Source: Winogradskyella sp. (GTDB taxonomy: Bacteria; Bacteroidota; Bacteroidia; Flavobacteriales; Flavobacteriaceae). From it: a stretch of 64,000 nucleotides of DNA. Within the stretch, counting starts at the first letter, position 1; every line of letters starts with the position of its first letter. The notes beneath the pieces are model-generated. The model worked only from the letters and a program-made list of their open reading frames with translations, was not told the origin of the DNA and did no database searches. Location: positions 124,001 through 188,000 of the forward strand of contig NZ_JABSSU010000004.1 in the NCBI RefSeq assembly GCF_013213835.1, read 5' to 3'. A program made the translations under genes and the position numbers. This document shows, piece by piece, positions 18,840 through 26,926 of the stretch.

Positions 18840-19705
18840 TATTGAAAATCAATAAAATTTGTTGGGTTTACAGGATAGCCTTTGCTCCAAAGTTCGAAGT
18901 GTAAATGTGGTCCAGTACTTAATTCACCACCATTACCAGACATGGCAATTACTTCTCCTGCTTTGACTAATTCACCCTGCGATTTTGTGATACTAGAATT
19001 GTGCTTATAAACAGAAATGAGTTCTTGGTTATGCTCTAAAATAATTACATATCCAGTTTCTACTGTCCATTCGGCAAAAATTACGGTTCCGTCTGCTGTT
19101 GCTTTTATAGGTGTGTTATTTGCTACAACGATATCTACTGCAAAATGTTTTTCTTTAATATTATATTCTTGTGAAATGGTGCCATTAACAGGTGGAAACA
19201 ACACAAAGTTAGTCTGATCTGAATCGTCAAATAAGTTGTATTTGTCCTCCTTTTCTACTTTATCTCTTAATAATGAATCTTCTCTGTTGGTTTGTACTTC
19301 ATTAATATCAACGTCTATTTTTGAAGCTTCTAGAATTGAGTCTCTATTAAAACCGAAAGCACTAACATCGCCTGTCAACACTTTTTTTACTGAAGCATAA
19401 TATTGCTTATTGACTTCTAATTCTTGAAGTAATGAATCGGTTTTATAATTTAATTCTGTGGCTTTCTTTTTTAATCTCGCAGAAGAGTAACCCGGAATGT
19501 ACTCTCGTAATGGTGTAAAGGCAATTAACAATGTGGTTAAAAACACCAGAACAATTGCAGAAATAGAGGTTAAGACAAATACATTAAGTCTTGTTAATTT
19601 AATAGCAAATCGCTCTTCAAAAGTATCTTCATTTAAAATTACAAGCCTATACTTATGAAGTAGCTTTTTTGTAAACTCTCTTGACTTTTTTTTCTTTTCC
19701 GCCAT
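18839..19705 (-). CDS. M23 family zinc metallopeptidase with coiled coil
   Basis: The 288-aa membrane-anchored protein has a basic cytoplasmic start, one membrane segment (VFVLTSISAIVLVFLTTLLIAF), a coiled coil (about 85-120) and a C-terminal peptidase domain. The zinc ligands are present: HFAVDIV (H and D), HLHFEL near residue 270, and SGNGGELSTGPHLHFE. It probably cleaves peptidoglycan cross-links, or acts as an EnvC/NlpD-like activator if inactive. The intact HLH motif argues for activity. It is the first gene of the 14-gene minus-strand run and diverges from tatA. Confidence 0.9.
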   Translation of the reverse strand: MAEKKKKSREFTKKLLHKYRLVILNEDTFEERFAIKLTRLNVFVLTSISAIVLVFLTTLLIAFTPLREYIPGYSSARLKKKATELNYKTDSLLQELEVNKQYYASVKKVLTGDVSAFGFNRDSILEASKIDVDINEVQTNREDSLLRDKVEKEDKYNLFDDSDQTNFVLFPPVNGTISQEYNIKEKHFAVDIVVANNTPIKATADGTVIFAEWTVETGYVIILEHNQELISVYKHNSSITKSQGELVKAGEVIAMSGNGGELSTGPHLHFELWSKGYPVNPTNFIDFQ

Positions 19706-19710
19706 TAAAA

Positions 19711-19718
19711 CAAAAGTA
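19711..19718 (-). promoter_or_regulatory. Candidate -7 element for the M23-GH3-rfb-cys operon
   Basis: The minus-strand octamer TACTTTTG fits TAnnTTTG, only six bases upstream of the ATG at 19705. A TTG on the same strand (19743-19745) is 24 bases further up. If real, the transcript would be leaderless or nearly so. Confidence is low because the motif is short. Confidence 0.3.
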
Positions 19719-19792
19719 ATTAAATTAGTGAAATGCTACCGACAACCCGTGCTAAAGTTAGGTTAACAACGCGCTAATTAAAGTTTAATTAT

Positions 19793-19800
19793 TAACTTTG
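19793..19800 (+). promoter_or_regulatory. Candidate -7 element for tatA
   Basis: TAACTTTG fits TAnnTTTG and lies 18 bases before the tatA ATG at 19819. This is divergent from the M23 promoter candidate; the two share a 113-base intergenic region. Confidence 0.4.
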
Positions 19801-19818
19801 TAGCCTAAATTAGAAATT

Positions 19819-20001
19819 ATGACTTTAAATATGATTCCTTTAGCTATCGGGCCAATGCAAATAACATTAATTGTGGTGGTGGTTTTATTAATCTTTGGTG
19901 GTAAAAAAATACCTGAATTAATGAGAGGATTAGGCAGTGGTATTAAAGAGTTTAAAGACGCTAGCAAAGAGGATACTAAAGACCTTAAGGAAAAAGAATA
20001 A
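19819..20001 (+). CDS. tatA: Sec-independent translocase component TatA/E
   Basis: The 60-aa protein has one N-terminal membrane helix ([16 protein letters not shown]) followed at once by the TatA hinge and amphipathic helix ([22 protein letters not shown]) and a charged tail. Length and motif are typical of flavobacterial TatA. It forms the pore-side subunit of the twin-arginine export system; tatC is not in the window. A good terminator follows. Confidence 0.95.
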   Translation: MTLNMIPLAIGPMQITLIVVVVLLIFGGKKIPELMRGLGSGIKEFKDASKEDTKDLKEKE

Positions 20002-20023
20002 CTTAATAAATTCTTCAATAAAT

Positions 20024-20051
20024 AAAAGCCAACTTTACAGTTGGCTTTTTT
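20024..20051 (+). terminator. Rho-independent terminator after tatA
   Basis: A 10-base perfect stem, AAAAGCCAAC (20024-20033) with GTTGGCTTTT (20040-20049), encloses a six-base loop. The 3' arm itself ends in a T run. Confidence 0.8.
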
Positions 20052-20090
20052 GTTAGTGTTATTCAAAATATAATCCGAGTTATAAAAAAC

Positions 20091-20117
20091 GAGATGTTTC
20101 GTTTCACTCTGAATGAC
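20091..20117. repeat. Relic of a dispersed palindromic repeat
   Basis: GAGATGTTTCG followed by CACTCTGAATGACA resembles the common flavobacterial intergenic element of the form GTCATTCTGA...GAAGAATCTC read on the other strand. It lies between the tatA terminator and the end of the DUF4837 gene. Similar pieces occur at 26811, 26905, 39004, 41341, 47741, 48391 and 48913. Confidence 0.5.
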
Positions 20118-20125
20118 ATAACTGT

Positions 20126-21103
20126 TTATTTAATCTGTATTGATTTAATAATCGATTCTAGTTCAAAAACATATTCACTTTTATTTAGTGATGGTGCGTA
20201 CACATAGCCATCAGCAATGAAAAAACGTTTGTTCACTTTGTCTTCAATAGCATATGTTATAAACGGACCAGCCATGGTAAAACCATTCATTTCCCATATA
20301 CCACGCACTTCATATGCTGGCTTGTTATCTATGATTGTTTCAAACATTGATGGCGCATAAGCATCTTCAACTGACATATAGATACCATCTTCACCAGGAA
20401 TTTCTGTTTTAGTAATCTTATCTCTCATTTTTACAATATCCACAATCGTACTGTCTCCTTTTGAAATCGTTTCTAGCGGAACTTCATAAATCATGAGTTC
20501 AATAGTTTTAGAGTTACTAAGGTTCTTTCTTAACCAAAAGAAATCATCTGTTTCCTTACTAATTCTGTATGCTGATGGCACATTAATCGTAAAACCAAGT
20601 TTACTCTCCATTTTTGCATCATCAAGCAGTGAAAGGTTGATTCTTCTCTGTTTTTCCTTTACTTCCTCTTTATTATAAACATCAATGATTTTTGCTTTAT
20701 TTTCTTGAAGTTGAGAAATAATCTCTTCATCTGTTTTACCACCAATAACAGCAACTGTTTGAGGCTTAGCAAAAGCGTCATTTACGATCTCGGTAGTAGG
20801 CTTTAAGTTTCCTTTTTCTATTTTGAGTATAATTCTGCTGCGTGTTGCGAATCCATCAAATACCTGTGGTGGAATTTGTCTTATTTTAAACATCGGTTCA
20901 GGAACTGGTAAACCATTAAGTGGTGCAGCAAAAATATTTCTTATGGTTCCACCGACTTTGCCATCCCATAAATCGTTGTCTACAACGACTGAAATACTAT
21001 TTAAATTTCCATTAGACTCTGGTAAATAAATCTTACCATCTTCTTTTTTTTCTTCGCAAGAGACTAAAAGGATCACGAAAAATAAAGCGTACAAAGCTCT
21101 CAT
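20126..21103 (-). CDS. DUF4837 family lipoprotein
   Basis: The 325-aa product has a lipoprotein signal ending VILLVSCEEKK (Cys16). It then shows the DUF4837 hallmark VVVDNDLWDGKVGGTIRNIFAAPLNGLPVPEPMFKI and later FFWLRKN and EVRGIWEMNGFTMAGPF. The family is Bacteroidota-specific and of unknown function; its members are predicted to sit in the outer or inner membrane facing the periplasm. It starts 23 bases after the transglycosylase gene stops and is probably in the same transcript. Confidence 0.88.
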   Translation of the reverse strand: MRALYALFFVILLVSCEEKKEDGKIYLPESNGNLNSISVVVDNDLWDGKVGGTIRNIFAAPLNGLPVPEPMFKIRQIPPQVFDGFATRSRIILKIEKGNLKPTTEIVNDAFAKPQTVAVIGGKTDEEIISQLQENKAKIIDVYNKEEVKEKQRRINLSLLDDAKMESKLGFTINVPSAYRISKETDDFFWLRKNLSNSKTIELMIYEVPLETISKGDSTIVDIVKMRDKITKTEIPGEDGIYMSVEDAYAPSMFETIIDNKPAYEVRGIWEMNGFTMAGPFITYAIEDKVNKRFFIADGYVYAPSLNKSEYVFELESIIKSIQIK

Positions 21104-21126
21104 AAATTAGTGTTTTTATTGGTTAT

Positions 21127-22656
21127 TTATTTGGACACAATAAGCGTCTGACCTATTTTTAGTTTATTACCACTAATATCGTTCCAATCTTTAATATTTT
21201 GAACAGAAACTCCTGGAAATTTCTGTGCAATACTCCAAAGTGAGTCACCAGACTTAACTTTATATGTGGTTTTACCCTTAGAATTAACCGTCGTCTTTGT
21301 AGATTTTGGCTTGGTTTTAGCGACTGGATTTCGAGGATAAATCGTTAATCTCTGACCTATTCTAAGATTGTTACTTCTTAGTCCATTCCAACGTTTTATT
21401 TGGCTTACTCTTACTCCATATTTCCTAGCAATTTTACCAAGGTAATCACCACTGCGCACCCTATACCTAATTTTAGTGTCAACTTTTACAAGCTCTGGTA
21501 ATGGTTTTTCGCGCTTATCAAATTCTGATTTTGCGAAAGCATAAATCTTCTCTTCATGCGTTGTAAATATACCGATTACCTCTCGAGGTAAACGCAGCGC
21601 ATAAGTTTTACCTTCTATTTTAGGAATAATATCTAGTTTGTATGACGGGTTCAGAAACTGAAGTTCTTCTATATTAACACCAGTAACCTCAGATACCTGA
21701 TCTAAAGTTATCATTTGCTTCACATGAACCGTATCTGTTTGTACATGCTGAAATGGTGGTCGTTCTGGTTTAAAACCATGCTCTTTTGCAAATTCAAAAA
21801 TGTACATTGTTGCTAAAAAGGAAGGTACATAGCCCGCTGTTTCTCTAGGTAAAAATGGTCTAATATTCCAATAATTTTGATAACCACCAGATCTTCTAAT
21901 GGCCTTATTTACATTTCCCGGACCAGAATTATATGCCGCTAACGCTAAATCCCAATCACCAAAAATCTTGTACAATCTAGACAAATATTGAGCTGCTGCT
22001 GTTGTTGCACGTTCAGGATCGCTTCGTTCATCAACATAACTGCTCACTTCTAAGTTATACTCTTTCCCTGTAACAAACATAAATTGCCACAAACCTGTCG
22101 CGCCAACTCTAGACCTTGCTTTTGGCTTTAATGCAGACTCAACAATTGATAAATACTTCATCTCTAATGGAATATTATAATTGTCGAATTCTTGCTCAAA
22201 CATTGGGAAATAAAAATGGCTTAAACCCATGAGACGTTCTAAAGATTTTCGTCTATGCTTAAGGTATTTTTTAATAACACTTTCTAATTGAGGATTATAT
22301 TCCACATTAAAAGGTGTTCTTGCATTTAAACGTTCTAACCTTGCTTTTAAAGTATCCGTTGTTAATTCAGGATAATCAACATGCTCATAAGTCAACTCAG
22401 AAACCGTTTTATAAATAGTATCATAAAGTGAATTGTTATACAATTCCTCTAACCATTTTTGTTCTAGTTCAGCGACTTCAGGTAGGTCTTCTAAGTTTTT
22501 TAAATTGATGGAGTCCATTTCTACTGGAATGACTTTACCGGTAACATTAGGTTTTCCATCAATTACAGTGTCCTTTGTAACCGTTTTATTCTCTTGAGAA
22601 AATGTGAAATTAGCGGCTAGAAAGAAGCCAAAACATATGATGAATATATTGCGCAT
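21127..22656 (-). CDS. MltD-like lytic transglycosylase with LysM domains
   Basis: The 509-aa exported protein has a signal peptide (MRNIFIICFGFFLAANFTFS). The SLT domain at about 150-270 carries the catalytic Glu in YLSIVESALKPKARSRVGATGLWQF and the AAYNSGPGNVNKAI motif. Two C-terminal LysM repeats (about 398-442 and 462-507; YRVRSGDYLGKIARKYGV and YKVKSGDSLWSIAQKFPGV) bind glycan. A third, degenerate LysM-like stretch precedes them. It cuts peptidoglycan with formation of anhydro-muropeptides. Confidence 0.93.
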   Translation of the reverse strand: MRNIFIICFGFFLAANFTFSQENKTVTKDTVIDGKPNVTGKVIPVEMDSINLKNLEDLPEVAELEQKWLEELYNNSLYDTIYKTVSELTYEHVDYPELTTDTLKARLERLNARTPFNVEYNPQLESVIKKYLKHRRKSLERLMGLSHFYFPMFEQEFDNYNIPLEMKYLSIVESALKPKARSRVGATGLWQFMFVTGKEYNLEVSSYVDERSDPERATTAAAQYLSRLYKIFGDWDLALAAYNSGPGNVNKAIRRSGGYQNYWNIRPFLPRETAGYVPSFLATMYIFEFAKEHGFKPERPPFQHVQTDTVHVKQMITLDQVSEVTGVNIEELQFLNPSYKLDIIPKIEGKTYALRLPREVIGIFTTHEEKIYAFAKSEFDKREKPLPELVKVDTKIRYRVRSGDYLGKIARKYGVRVSQIKRWNGLRSNNLRIGQRLTIYPRNPVAKTKPKSTKTTVNSKGKTTYKVKSGDSLWSIAQKFPGVSVQNIKDWNDISGNKLKIGQTLIVSK

Positions 22657-22720
22657 TTATGAACTGATTAGATGTATTTACCTAACGCTTGTATTTCTAA
22701 AAATAGTATTTTTCTGAAAG

Positions 22721-23908
22721 TTAGCTTAAAATAGCAGCAATACCTGGAAGTGTTTTTCCTTCTAAACTTTCTAACATTGCACCTCCACCAGTACTTACAT
22801 AGCTTACTTTATCTTCAAACCCAAACTGCTTTACGGCAGCAACAGAATCTCCACCTCCAACAAGCGAGAATGCTCCGTTTTTTGTTGAATTAGCGATAGA
22901 ATGGCCTAGTGCAATTGTACCTTGAGCAAAGTTTTCCATTTCAAAAACACCTAGTGGTCCATTCCATAAAATGGTTTTGCATTGATTCACTACTTTGTCA
23001 AAATTTTCTAAAGTTCTTGGACCCGCGTCAATGCCCTGCCAACCATCTGGAATTTGATTGATATCAACAACTTGTGTATTAGCGTCATTACTAAAATCAT
23101 CGGCAGCAACCACATCTACAGGAATATGAACTTGTACATTTTTAGCTTCAGCTTGTTTTAAAATATCTAATGCTAATTCCATTTTATCATCTTCACAAAT
23201 AGAATTACCTATTTTTCCGCCTTGTGCTTTTATGAAGGTAAATGACATTCCGCCACCAATAATTAAGTGATCTACTTTATCTAAGATATTTTCTATAACT
23301 GTGATTTTTGAAGACACTTTTGCTCCACCAAGAACTGCTAAAACTGGCTTTTCACTATTGTTAAGTACTTTATCTATACTTTCAATTTCCTTAGCTAACA
23401 AACTACCAAAGCATTTAGCTTCTGGGAAAAACTGAGCTACAATTGTTGTAGATGCATGTGCTCTGTGTGCTGTACCAAAAGCATCATTTACATAGATATC
23501 ACCATATTTAGAAAGTTTTTCTGCAAACGCTTCATCACCTTTCTTTTCTTCGTCATGAAAACGTAAATTCTCTAACAATAAAATTTGTCCTGGTTGTAAT
23601 GCTTCAGCTTTTTGTACTGCTTCTTCACCGATACAATCGCTAGCAAATTTTACTTCAACGCCTAAAACATCTTCAATTTCTGAAATGATATGTTTTAATG
23701 AAAACTCTTCTTGTGCGCCTTTTGGTCTTCCTAAGTGAGACATTAACACACAACTTCCGCCATCTTCTAAAATCTTTATTATTGTTGGTTTAGCAGATAT
23801 TATTCTAGTAGCGTCCGTTACTTCAAAATTGTCATTTAATGGCACATTAAAATCTACACGAATTAATGCTTTTTTGTTTTCGAAATTGAAGTCGTTTATC
23901 GTTTTCAT
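22721..23908 (-). CDS. pgk: Phosphoglycerate kinase
   Basis: The 395-aa glycolytic enzyme has [62 protein letters not shown], the GGAKVSSKI motif and the closing [17 protein letters not shown]...STGGGA. The start is set at the ATG at 23908, because this is where Pgk homology begins; 16 further codons upstream are open but not Pgk-like. A TAnnTTTG element lies at 23935-23942. It transfers the acyl phosphate of 1,3-bisphosphoglycerate to ADP. Confidence 0.97.
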   Translation of the reverse strand: MKTINDFNFENKKALIRVDFNVPLNDNFEVTDATRIISAKPTIIKILEDGGSCVLMSHLGRPKGAQEEFSLKHIISEIEDVLGVEVKFASDCIGEEAVQKAEALQPGQILLLENLRFHDEEKKGDEAFAEKLSKYGDIYVNDAFGTAHRAHASTTIVAQFFPEAKCFGSLLAKEIESIDKVLNNSEKPVLAVLGGAKVSSKITVIENILDKVDHLIIGGGMSFTFIKAQGGKIGNSICEDDKMELALDILKQAEAKNVQVHIPVDVVAADDFSNDANTQVVDINQIPDGWQGIDAGPRTLENFDKVVNQCKTILWNGPLGVFEMENFAQGTIALGHSIANSTKNGAFSLVGGGDSVAAVKQFGFEDKVSYVSTGGGAMLESLEGKTLPGIAAILS

Positions 23909-23934
23909 TATGTTATGTTTTGAAAATTGAAACA

Positions 23935-23942
23935 CAAATGTA
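23935..23942 (-). promoter_or_regulatory. Candidate -7 element for pgk
   Basis: The minus-strand octamer TACATTTG fits TAnnTTTG and lies 27 bases upstream of the pgk ATG. Its position also supports the shorter Pgk start. Confidence 0.45.
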
Positions 23943-24012
23943 GTCAATAAAAGCAACGGATAAAAGCTGTTTTTTTACGAAATCGATTGATTCGTTACTA
24001 TTATAATTAATT

Positions 24013-24020
24013 TATATTTG
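24013..24020 (+). promoter_or_regulatory. Candidate promoter of holB
   Basis: TATATTTG fits TAnnTTTG, and a TTG at 23987-23989 lies 23 bases upstream, a plausible -33 partner. The ATG at 24025 follows by only four bases, so the mRNA may be leaderless. Confidence 0.45.
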
Positions 24021-24024
24021 CCTC

Positions 24025-25182
24025 ATGCTTTTTTCAGAAGTTTTAGGTCAAATACACATTAAAAATCACCTCACAAAAAGTGTTGATGCAGGCAGAATTG
24101 CCCATGCACAATTGTTTGTTGGTCCAGAAGGATCTGGGACTTTACCTATGGCTTTAGCCTATGCTCAATACATACTTTGTGGCAATACTAACGGTGAAAA
24201 TACTGGTGGCAACGATTCTTGTAATCTTAAGTTTAAAAACTTCTCGCATCCAGATTTGCATTTTGCATTTCCTGTAACTACAAGTGACAAAGTAAAAAGT
24301 AAACCTGTTTCTAATTTTTATCTAGAAGAATGGCGACAACTACTTGAGCAACAGCCATATGGAAACCTTTTTGATTGGTACAAATTACTTGGTGTTGATA
24401 ACAAACAAGGACAAATTGGTGTTGATGAAGCTTTAGAAATTGTAAAGTCTCTATCTCTAAAGTCTTATGAAGGTGGCTATAAAGTAATGTTGATTTGGAT
24501 GGCAGAAAAGATGAATACTGCTGCTGCAAACAAGTTGCTTAAACTTATTGAAGAACCGCCAGAAAAGACCATATTCCTTCTTATTGCCGAAGACGAAGAA
24601 CAAATTATAAATACAATTCGTTCGCGCTGTCAAATACTTAATTTTCCACCATTAGCAGAAGATGTTATTGCAGAAGGTTTAGTAAAACAATATCATATAG
24701 AACATTCTGTTGCAGCTAAAATTGCGCATCAATCTAATGGTAATTATAACAAGGCTTGTGATCTTATTTATCAAGATAGTGAAGATATTCAGTTTGAAAA
24801 ATGGTTTGTAGTTTGGGTGCGTTCTGCCTTTAAAGCAAAAGGAAACAAAAGTGCAATCCACGATCTTATTTCGTGGTCTGAAGAAATTGCAAAAACTGGA
24901 CGCGAAACCCAGAAGAAATTCTTAAGCTTTTGTCTTAATTATTTCAGACAAGCTTTGTTTCTTAATTATAACGCAAGCGAACTTGTGTATTTAGAGCCAA
25001 GGTCTGAAAATTTTAAACTTGAGAAATTTGCGCCTTTTGTTCACGACTCTAATATTTTAGAGATTTCTAACGAATTACAAGATGCTATTTACCATATTGA
25101 ACGCAACGGAAATTCTAAGATTATTCTTACGGACTTATCAATAAAATTAACGCGTTTATTACATAAAAAAAGCCAAGCGTAA
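24025..25182 (+). CDS. holB: DNA polymerase III subunit delta prime
   Basis: The 385-aa AAA-type clamp-loader subunit begins LFSEVLGQIHIKNHLTKSVDAGRIAHAQLFVGPEGSGTLPMA, the usual start with a degenerate P-loop. It has NKLLKLIEEPPEKTIFLLI and the SRC motif in IINTIRSRCQILNFPPL. The middle and C-terminal helical domains show no other motif. It helps load the sliding clamp onto primed DNA. It is divergent from pgk and convergent with the OmpH-like gene. Confidence 0.92.
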   Translation: MLFSEVLGQIHIKNHLTKSVDAGRIAHAQLFVGPEGSGTLPMALAYAQYILCGNTNGENTGGNDSCNLKFKNFSHPDLHFAFPVTTSDKVKSKPVSNFYLEEWRQLLEQQPYGNLFDWYKLLGVDNKQGQIGVDEALEIVKSLSLKSYEGGYKVMLIWMAEKMNTAAANKLLKLIEEPPEKTIFLLIAEDEEQIINTIRSRCQILNFPPLAEDVIAEGLVKQYHIEHSVAAKIAHQSNGNYNKACDLIYQDSEDIQFEKWFVVWVRSAFKAKGNKSAIHDLISWSEEIAKTGRETQKKFLSFCLNYFRQALFLNYNASELVYLEPRSENFKLEKFAPFVHDSNILEISNELQDAIYHIERNGNSKIILTDLSIKLTRLLHKKSQA

Positions 25183-25216
25183 TTGCTCAGCTCTTTCTTA
25201 TAAATATTTAAAGTAT

Positions 25217-25735
25217 CTATTCTTTCTTGTAATCTTCATTTACAGCTTTAATAAGCTCTTCCGTAATATCAGCAGTTTCTTCACCGTAAAGTACTGAGTT
25301 TGTTAACTCGCTAGTTCCTAAAATAAAGTTGTAACCGTTTTTCTTACCATAATCTTTTACAAAAGATTTAAAACGCGCAACTGTAGAGTCTATTTCTGCA
25401 CTAAAAGCTTTTTCTAACTGCTCTTTTTCGAATTGAAGTTGTTGCCCTAACAACGCTTCTCTCTTCTGAAACTCTTGACCCAACTCTTGTTGTTGCTTTG
25501 GTGACATTCTTTGTGCTTTAACAGCAGCGTTTTGATAATCAAACTCAAACTGTTTTACCAGACTATCACGTCTTTTTATGAAAGCCTCATTTTTTGGCTT
25601 GTATTTTTCTTCTACATCAATTTTCGCTTGGTATTCATTAATTGCTTTAGTGCGATCGATAAAACCAATTTTCGCTTGTTCTTGACAAGATAAAAATGAT
25701 ACCAAAACAATTAAAGCTACAATTATTCTTTTCAT
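25217..25735 (-). CDS. OmpH/Skp family periplasmic chaperone-like lipoprotein
   Basis: The 172-aa protein starts MKRIIVALIVLVSFLSCQEQ. It continues KIGFIDRTKAINEY and has a long charged helical region (about 40-115) like the tentacles of Skp/OmpH. The ATG at 25735 is chosen since it gives a good export signal; nine further upstream codons would spoil it. The signal ends in LSC, so unlike classical soluble Skp this one is probably lipid-anchored. It likely helps outer-membrane protein folding. Confidence 0.85.
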   Translation of the reverse strand: MKRIIVALIVLVSFLSCQEQAKIGFIDRTKAINEYQAKIDVEEKYKPKNEAFIKRRDSLVKQFEFDYQNAAVKAQRMSPKQQQELGQEFQKREALLGQQLQFEKEQLEKAFSAEIDSTVARFKSFVKDYGKKNGYNFILGTSELTNSVLYGEETADITEELIKAVNEDYKKE

Positions 25736-25759
25736 GATTATTCTGAAATTAAATTTTTG

Positions 25760-25767
25760 CAAATGTA
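25760..25767 (-). promoter_or_regulatory. Candidate -7 element for the OmpH-like gene
   Basis: The minus-strand octamer TACATTTG fits TAnnTTTG, 24 bases upstream of the chosen ATG at 25735. Confidence 0.4.
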
Positions 25768-25947
25768 ATCAAGTAAACGTGTGAAATGACGAAAAAAGAA
25801 ACTATTAGTAAATTCAATAACAAGTTTTGAATTCAATATCCAAAAACTATAAAAAACAATCGAAAATAAAGCGATTTAAAAGCGTTTCAATTTTTAACAA
25901 CCTAATTACACCTTTCAAAGCATAAACATTAAGTAATGCTTTTTATT

Positions 25948-26805
25948 TTAAGAATTCTTGTGTTTTAAGATATAAATATGTGAAGAATACTCTTTTGAGC
26001 GCTTCGCCTTTAAGTTTGAACGTATACCAATCCAAAAGCCTTTAATCGGATTCATAAAACCCGACTTATATTTTTCTGAAAGTAGACTTACATAATACGC
26101 GTCAAAAATCATTGGAAGTGTATCTGCTAATTTAAAATCTTCTTTTCGGAATAACTTTTCAATAGATGTTTTTGAAAAATGCCACAAATGTCTCGGTACA
26201 TCATAAGCTGCCCAAAACTGTTTGTAATATTCAGCATCAAAACTTTTATAATTAGGAACAGCTATAATTAATGTTCCATTTGGCTTCAAAAGTTTTTTAA
26301 GCAATGTTATGTGCATTTCTAAATTTGGAAGATGTTCTAAAACATGCCAAAGCGTAATGACATCAAAACTATGTTCTTCTAGTTGTTCTAGGTGCTCTAT
26401 TTCAAAAACTGCGTTAATTGTTTTTGAATTAGCGATTTGTCTTGCATTTTCATTTGGTTCAATTCCGGTAACGTTCCAATTATCTTTTTGTGCAGTATCT
26501 AAAAAATCGCCTGTACCACATCCAATATCTAAAAGTGTTTTAGATTCTGAATTAAAAGAATTAATCAATCTCAATTTCTTTTTTAACGAAATACTTCTAA
26601 CGATGTGATAAACCTTTTCTAAAAGATTTCGCTTTGTGTCTGTATGTGAAATATAATCTTCGCTTTTATAATATTCAGATAACTTTTCTGTTTTTGGTTG
26701 TGGAAATGTTTCTAACATCTCCAACTCTTCATTATAGAGAAGTTGAAAATCTTCACCTGAAACAGAATAATCTTTAAGCTCTAAGTACAGTTTTTCTTGA
26801 TTCAT
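25948..26805 (-). CDS. SAM-dependent methyltransferase (class I)
   Basis: The 285-aa protein has the SAM-binding motif LLDIGCGTGDFLDTAQ near residue 90, an acidic second strand NVTGIEPNENAR, and DVITLWHVLEHLPN as motif II. It also has LLKPNGTLIIAVPNYKSFDAEYY and the late WAAYDVPRHLWHFSK. The last pieces are those of UbiG-like/Methyltransf_23 enzymes of unknown substrate. It stands alone between mnmG and the OmpH-like gene. Confidence 0.88.
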   Translation of the reverse strand: MNQEKLYLELKDYSVSGEDFQLLYNEELEMLETFPQPKTEKLSEYYKSEDYISHTDTKRNLLEKVYHIVRSISLKKKLRLINSFNSESKTLLDIGCGTGDFLDTAQKDNWNVTGIEPNENARQIANSKTINAVFEIEHLEQLEEHSFDVITLWHVLEHLPNLEMHITLLKKLLKPNGTLIIAVPNYKSFDAEYYKQFWAAYDVPRHLWHFSKTSIEKLFRKEDFKLADTLPMIFDAYYVSLLSEKYKSGFMNPIKGFWIGIRSNLKAKRSKEYSSHIYILKHKNS

Positions 26806-26810
26806 TATAT

Positions 26811-26865
26811 GGTCATTTCGAGAGCCTCAATGACCAGATTGGTGGCTGAGGCTCTCGAAGCCACC
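26811..26865. repeat. Interlocking triple inverted repeat
   Basis: Three arm pairs interleave: GGTCATT (26811-26817) with AATGACC (26829-26835), CGAGAGCCTCA (26819-26829) with TGAGGCTCTCG (26847-26857), and GGTGGCT (26841-26847) with AGCCACC (26859-26865). All pairs are perfect. The middle pair excludes the other two, so two folds are possible. The sequence is in the style of flavobacterial intergenic repeats and ends seven bases before a parS-type site. Confidence 0.75.
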
Positions 26866-26871
26866 AAGAGA

Positions 26872-26887
26872 TGTTTCACGTGGAACA
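26872..26887. promoter_or_regulatory. parS-type centromere site, downstream of mnmG
   Basis: TGTTTCACGTGGAACA fits the bacterial ParB-binding consensus TGTTNCACGTGNAACA at every fixed position. It lies in the spacer between mnmG and the methyltransferase gene. A second site is at 28813. ParB would load here for chromosome segregation; parA and parB are not in the window. Confidence 0.8.
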
Positions 26888-26904
26888 TTAAATATGTTTA
26901 TTGA

Positions 26905-26925
26905 GATTCCGGCGTATGCAGGAAT
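26905..26925. repeat. Degenerate GATTCC...GCAGGAAT repeat relic
   Basis: GATTCC followed by GCGTATGCAGGAAT is a decayed copy of the element that is intact at 47781-47800 (ATTCCTGC with GCAGGAAT). A still shorter piece is at 37365-37380. Confidence 0.45.
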
Positions 26926-26926
26926 A

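Noticed and set aside
23909..23956. Longer Pgk with 16 extra N-terminal codons
   Set aside because: Those codons are not Pgk-like and overlap the likely promoter; homology starts at the ATG at 23908.
25183..25216. Terminator between holB and the OmpH-like gene
   Set aside because: The AGC-rich hairpin there is interrupted by mismatches and has no clear T run on the holB side; support was too weak to list.
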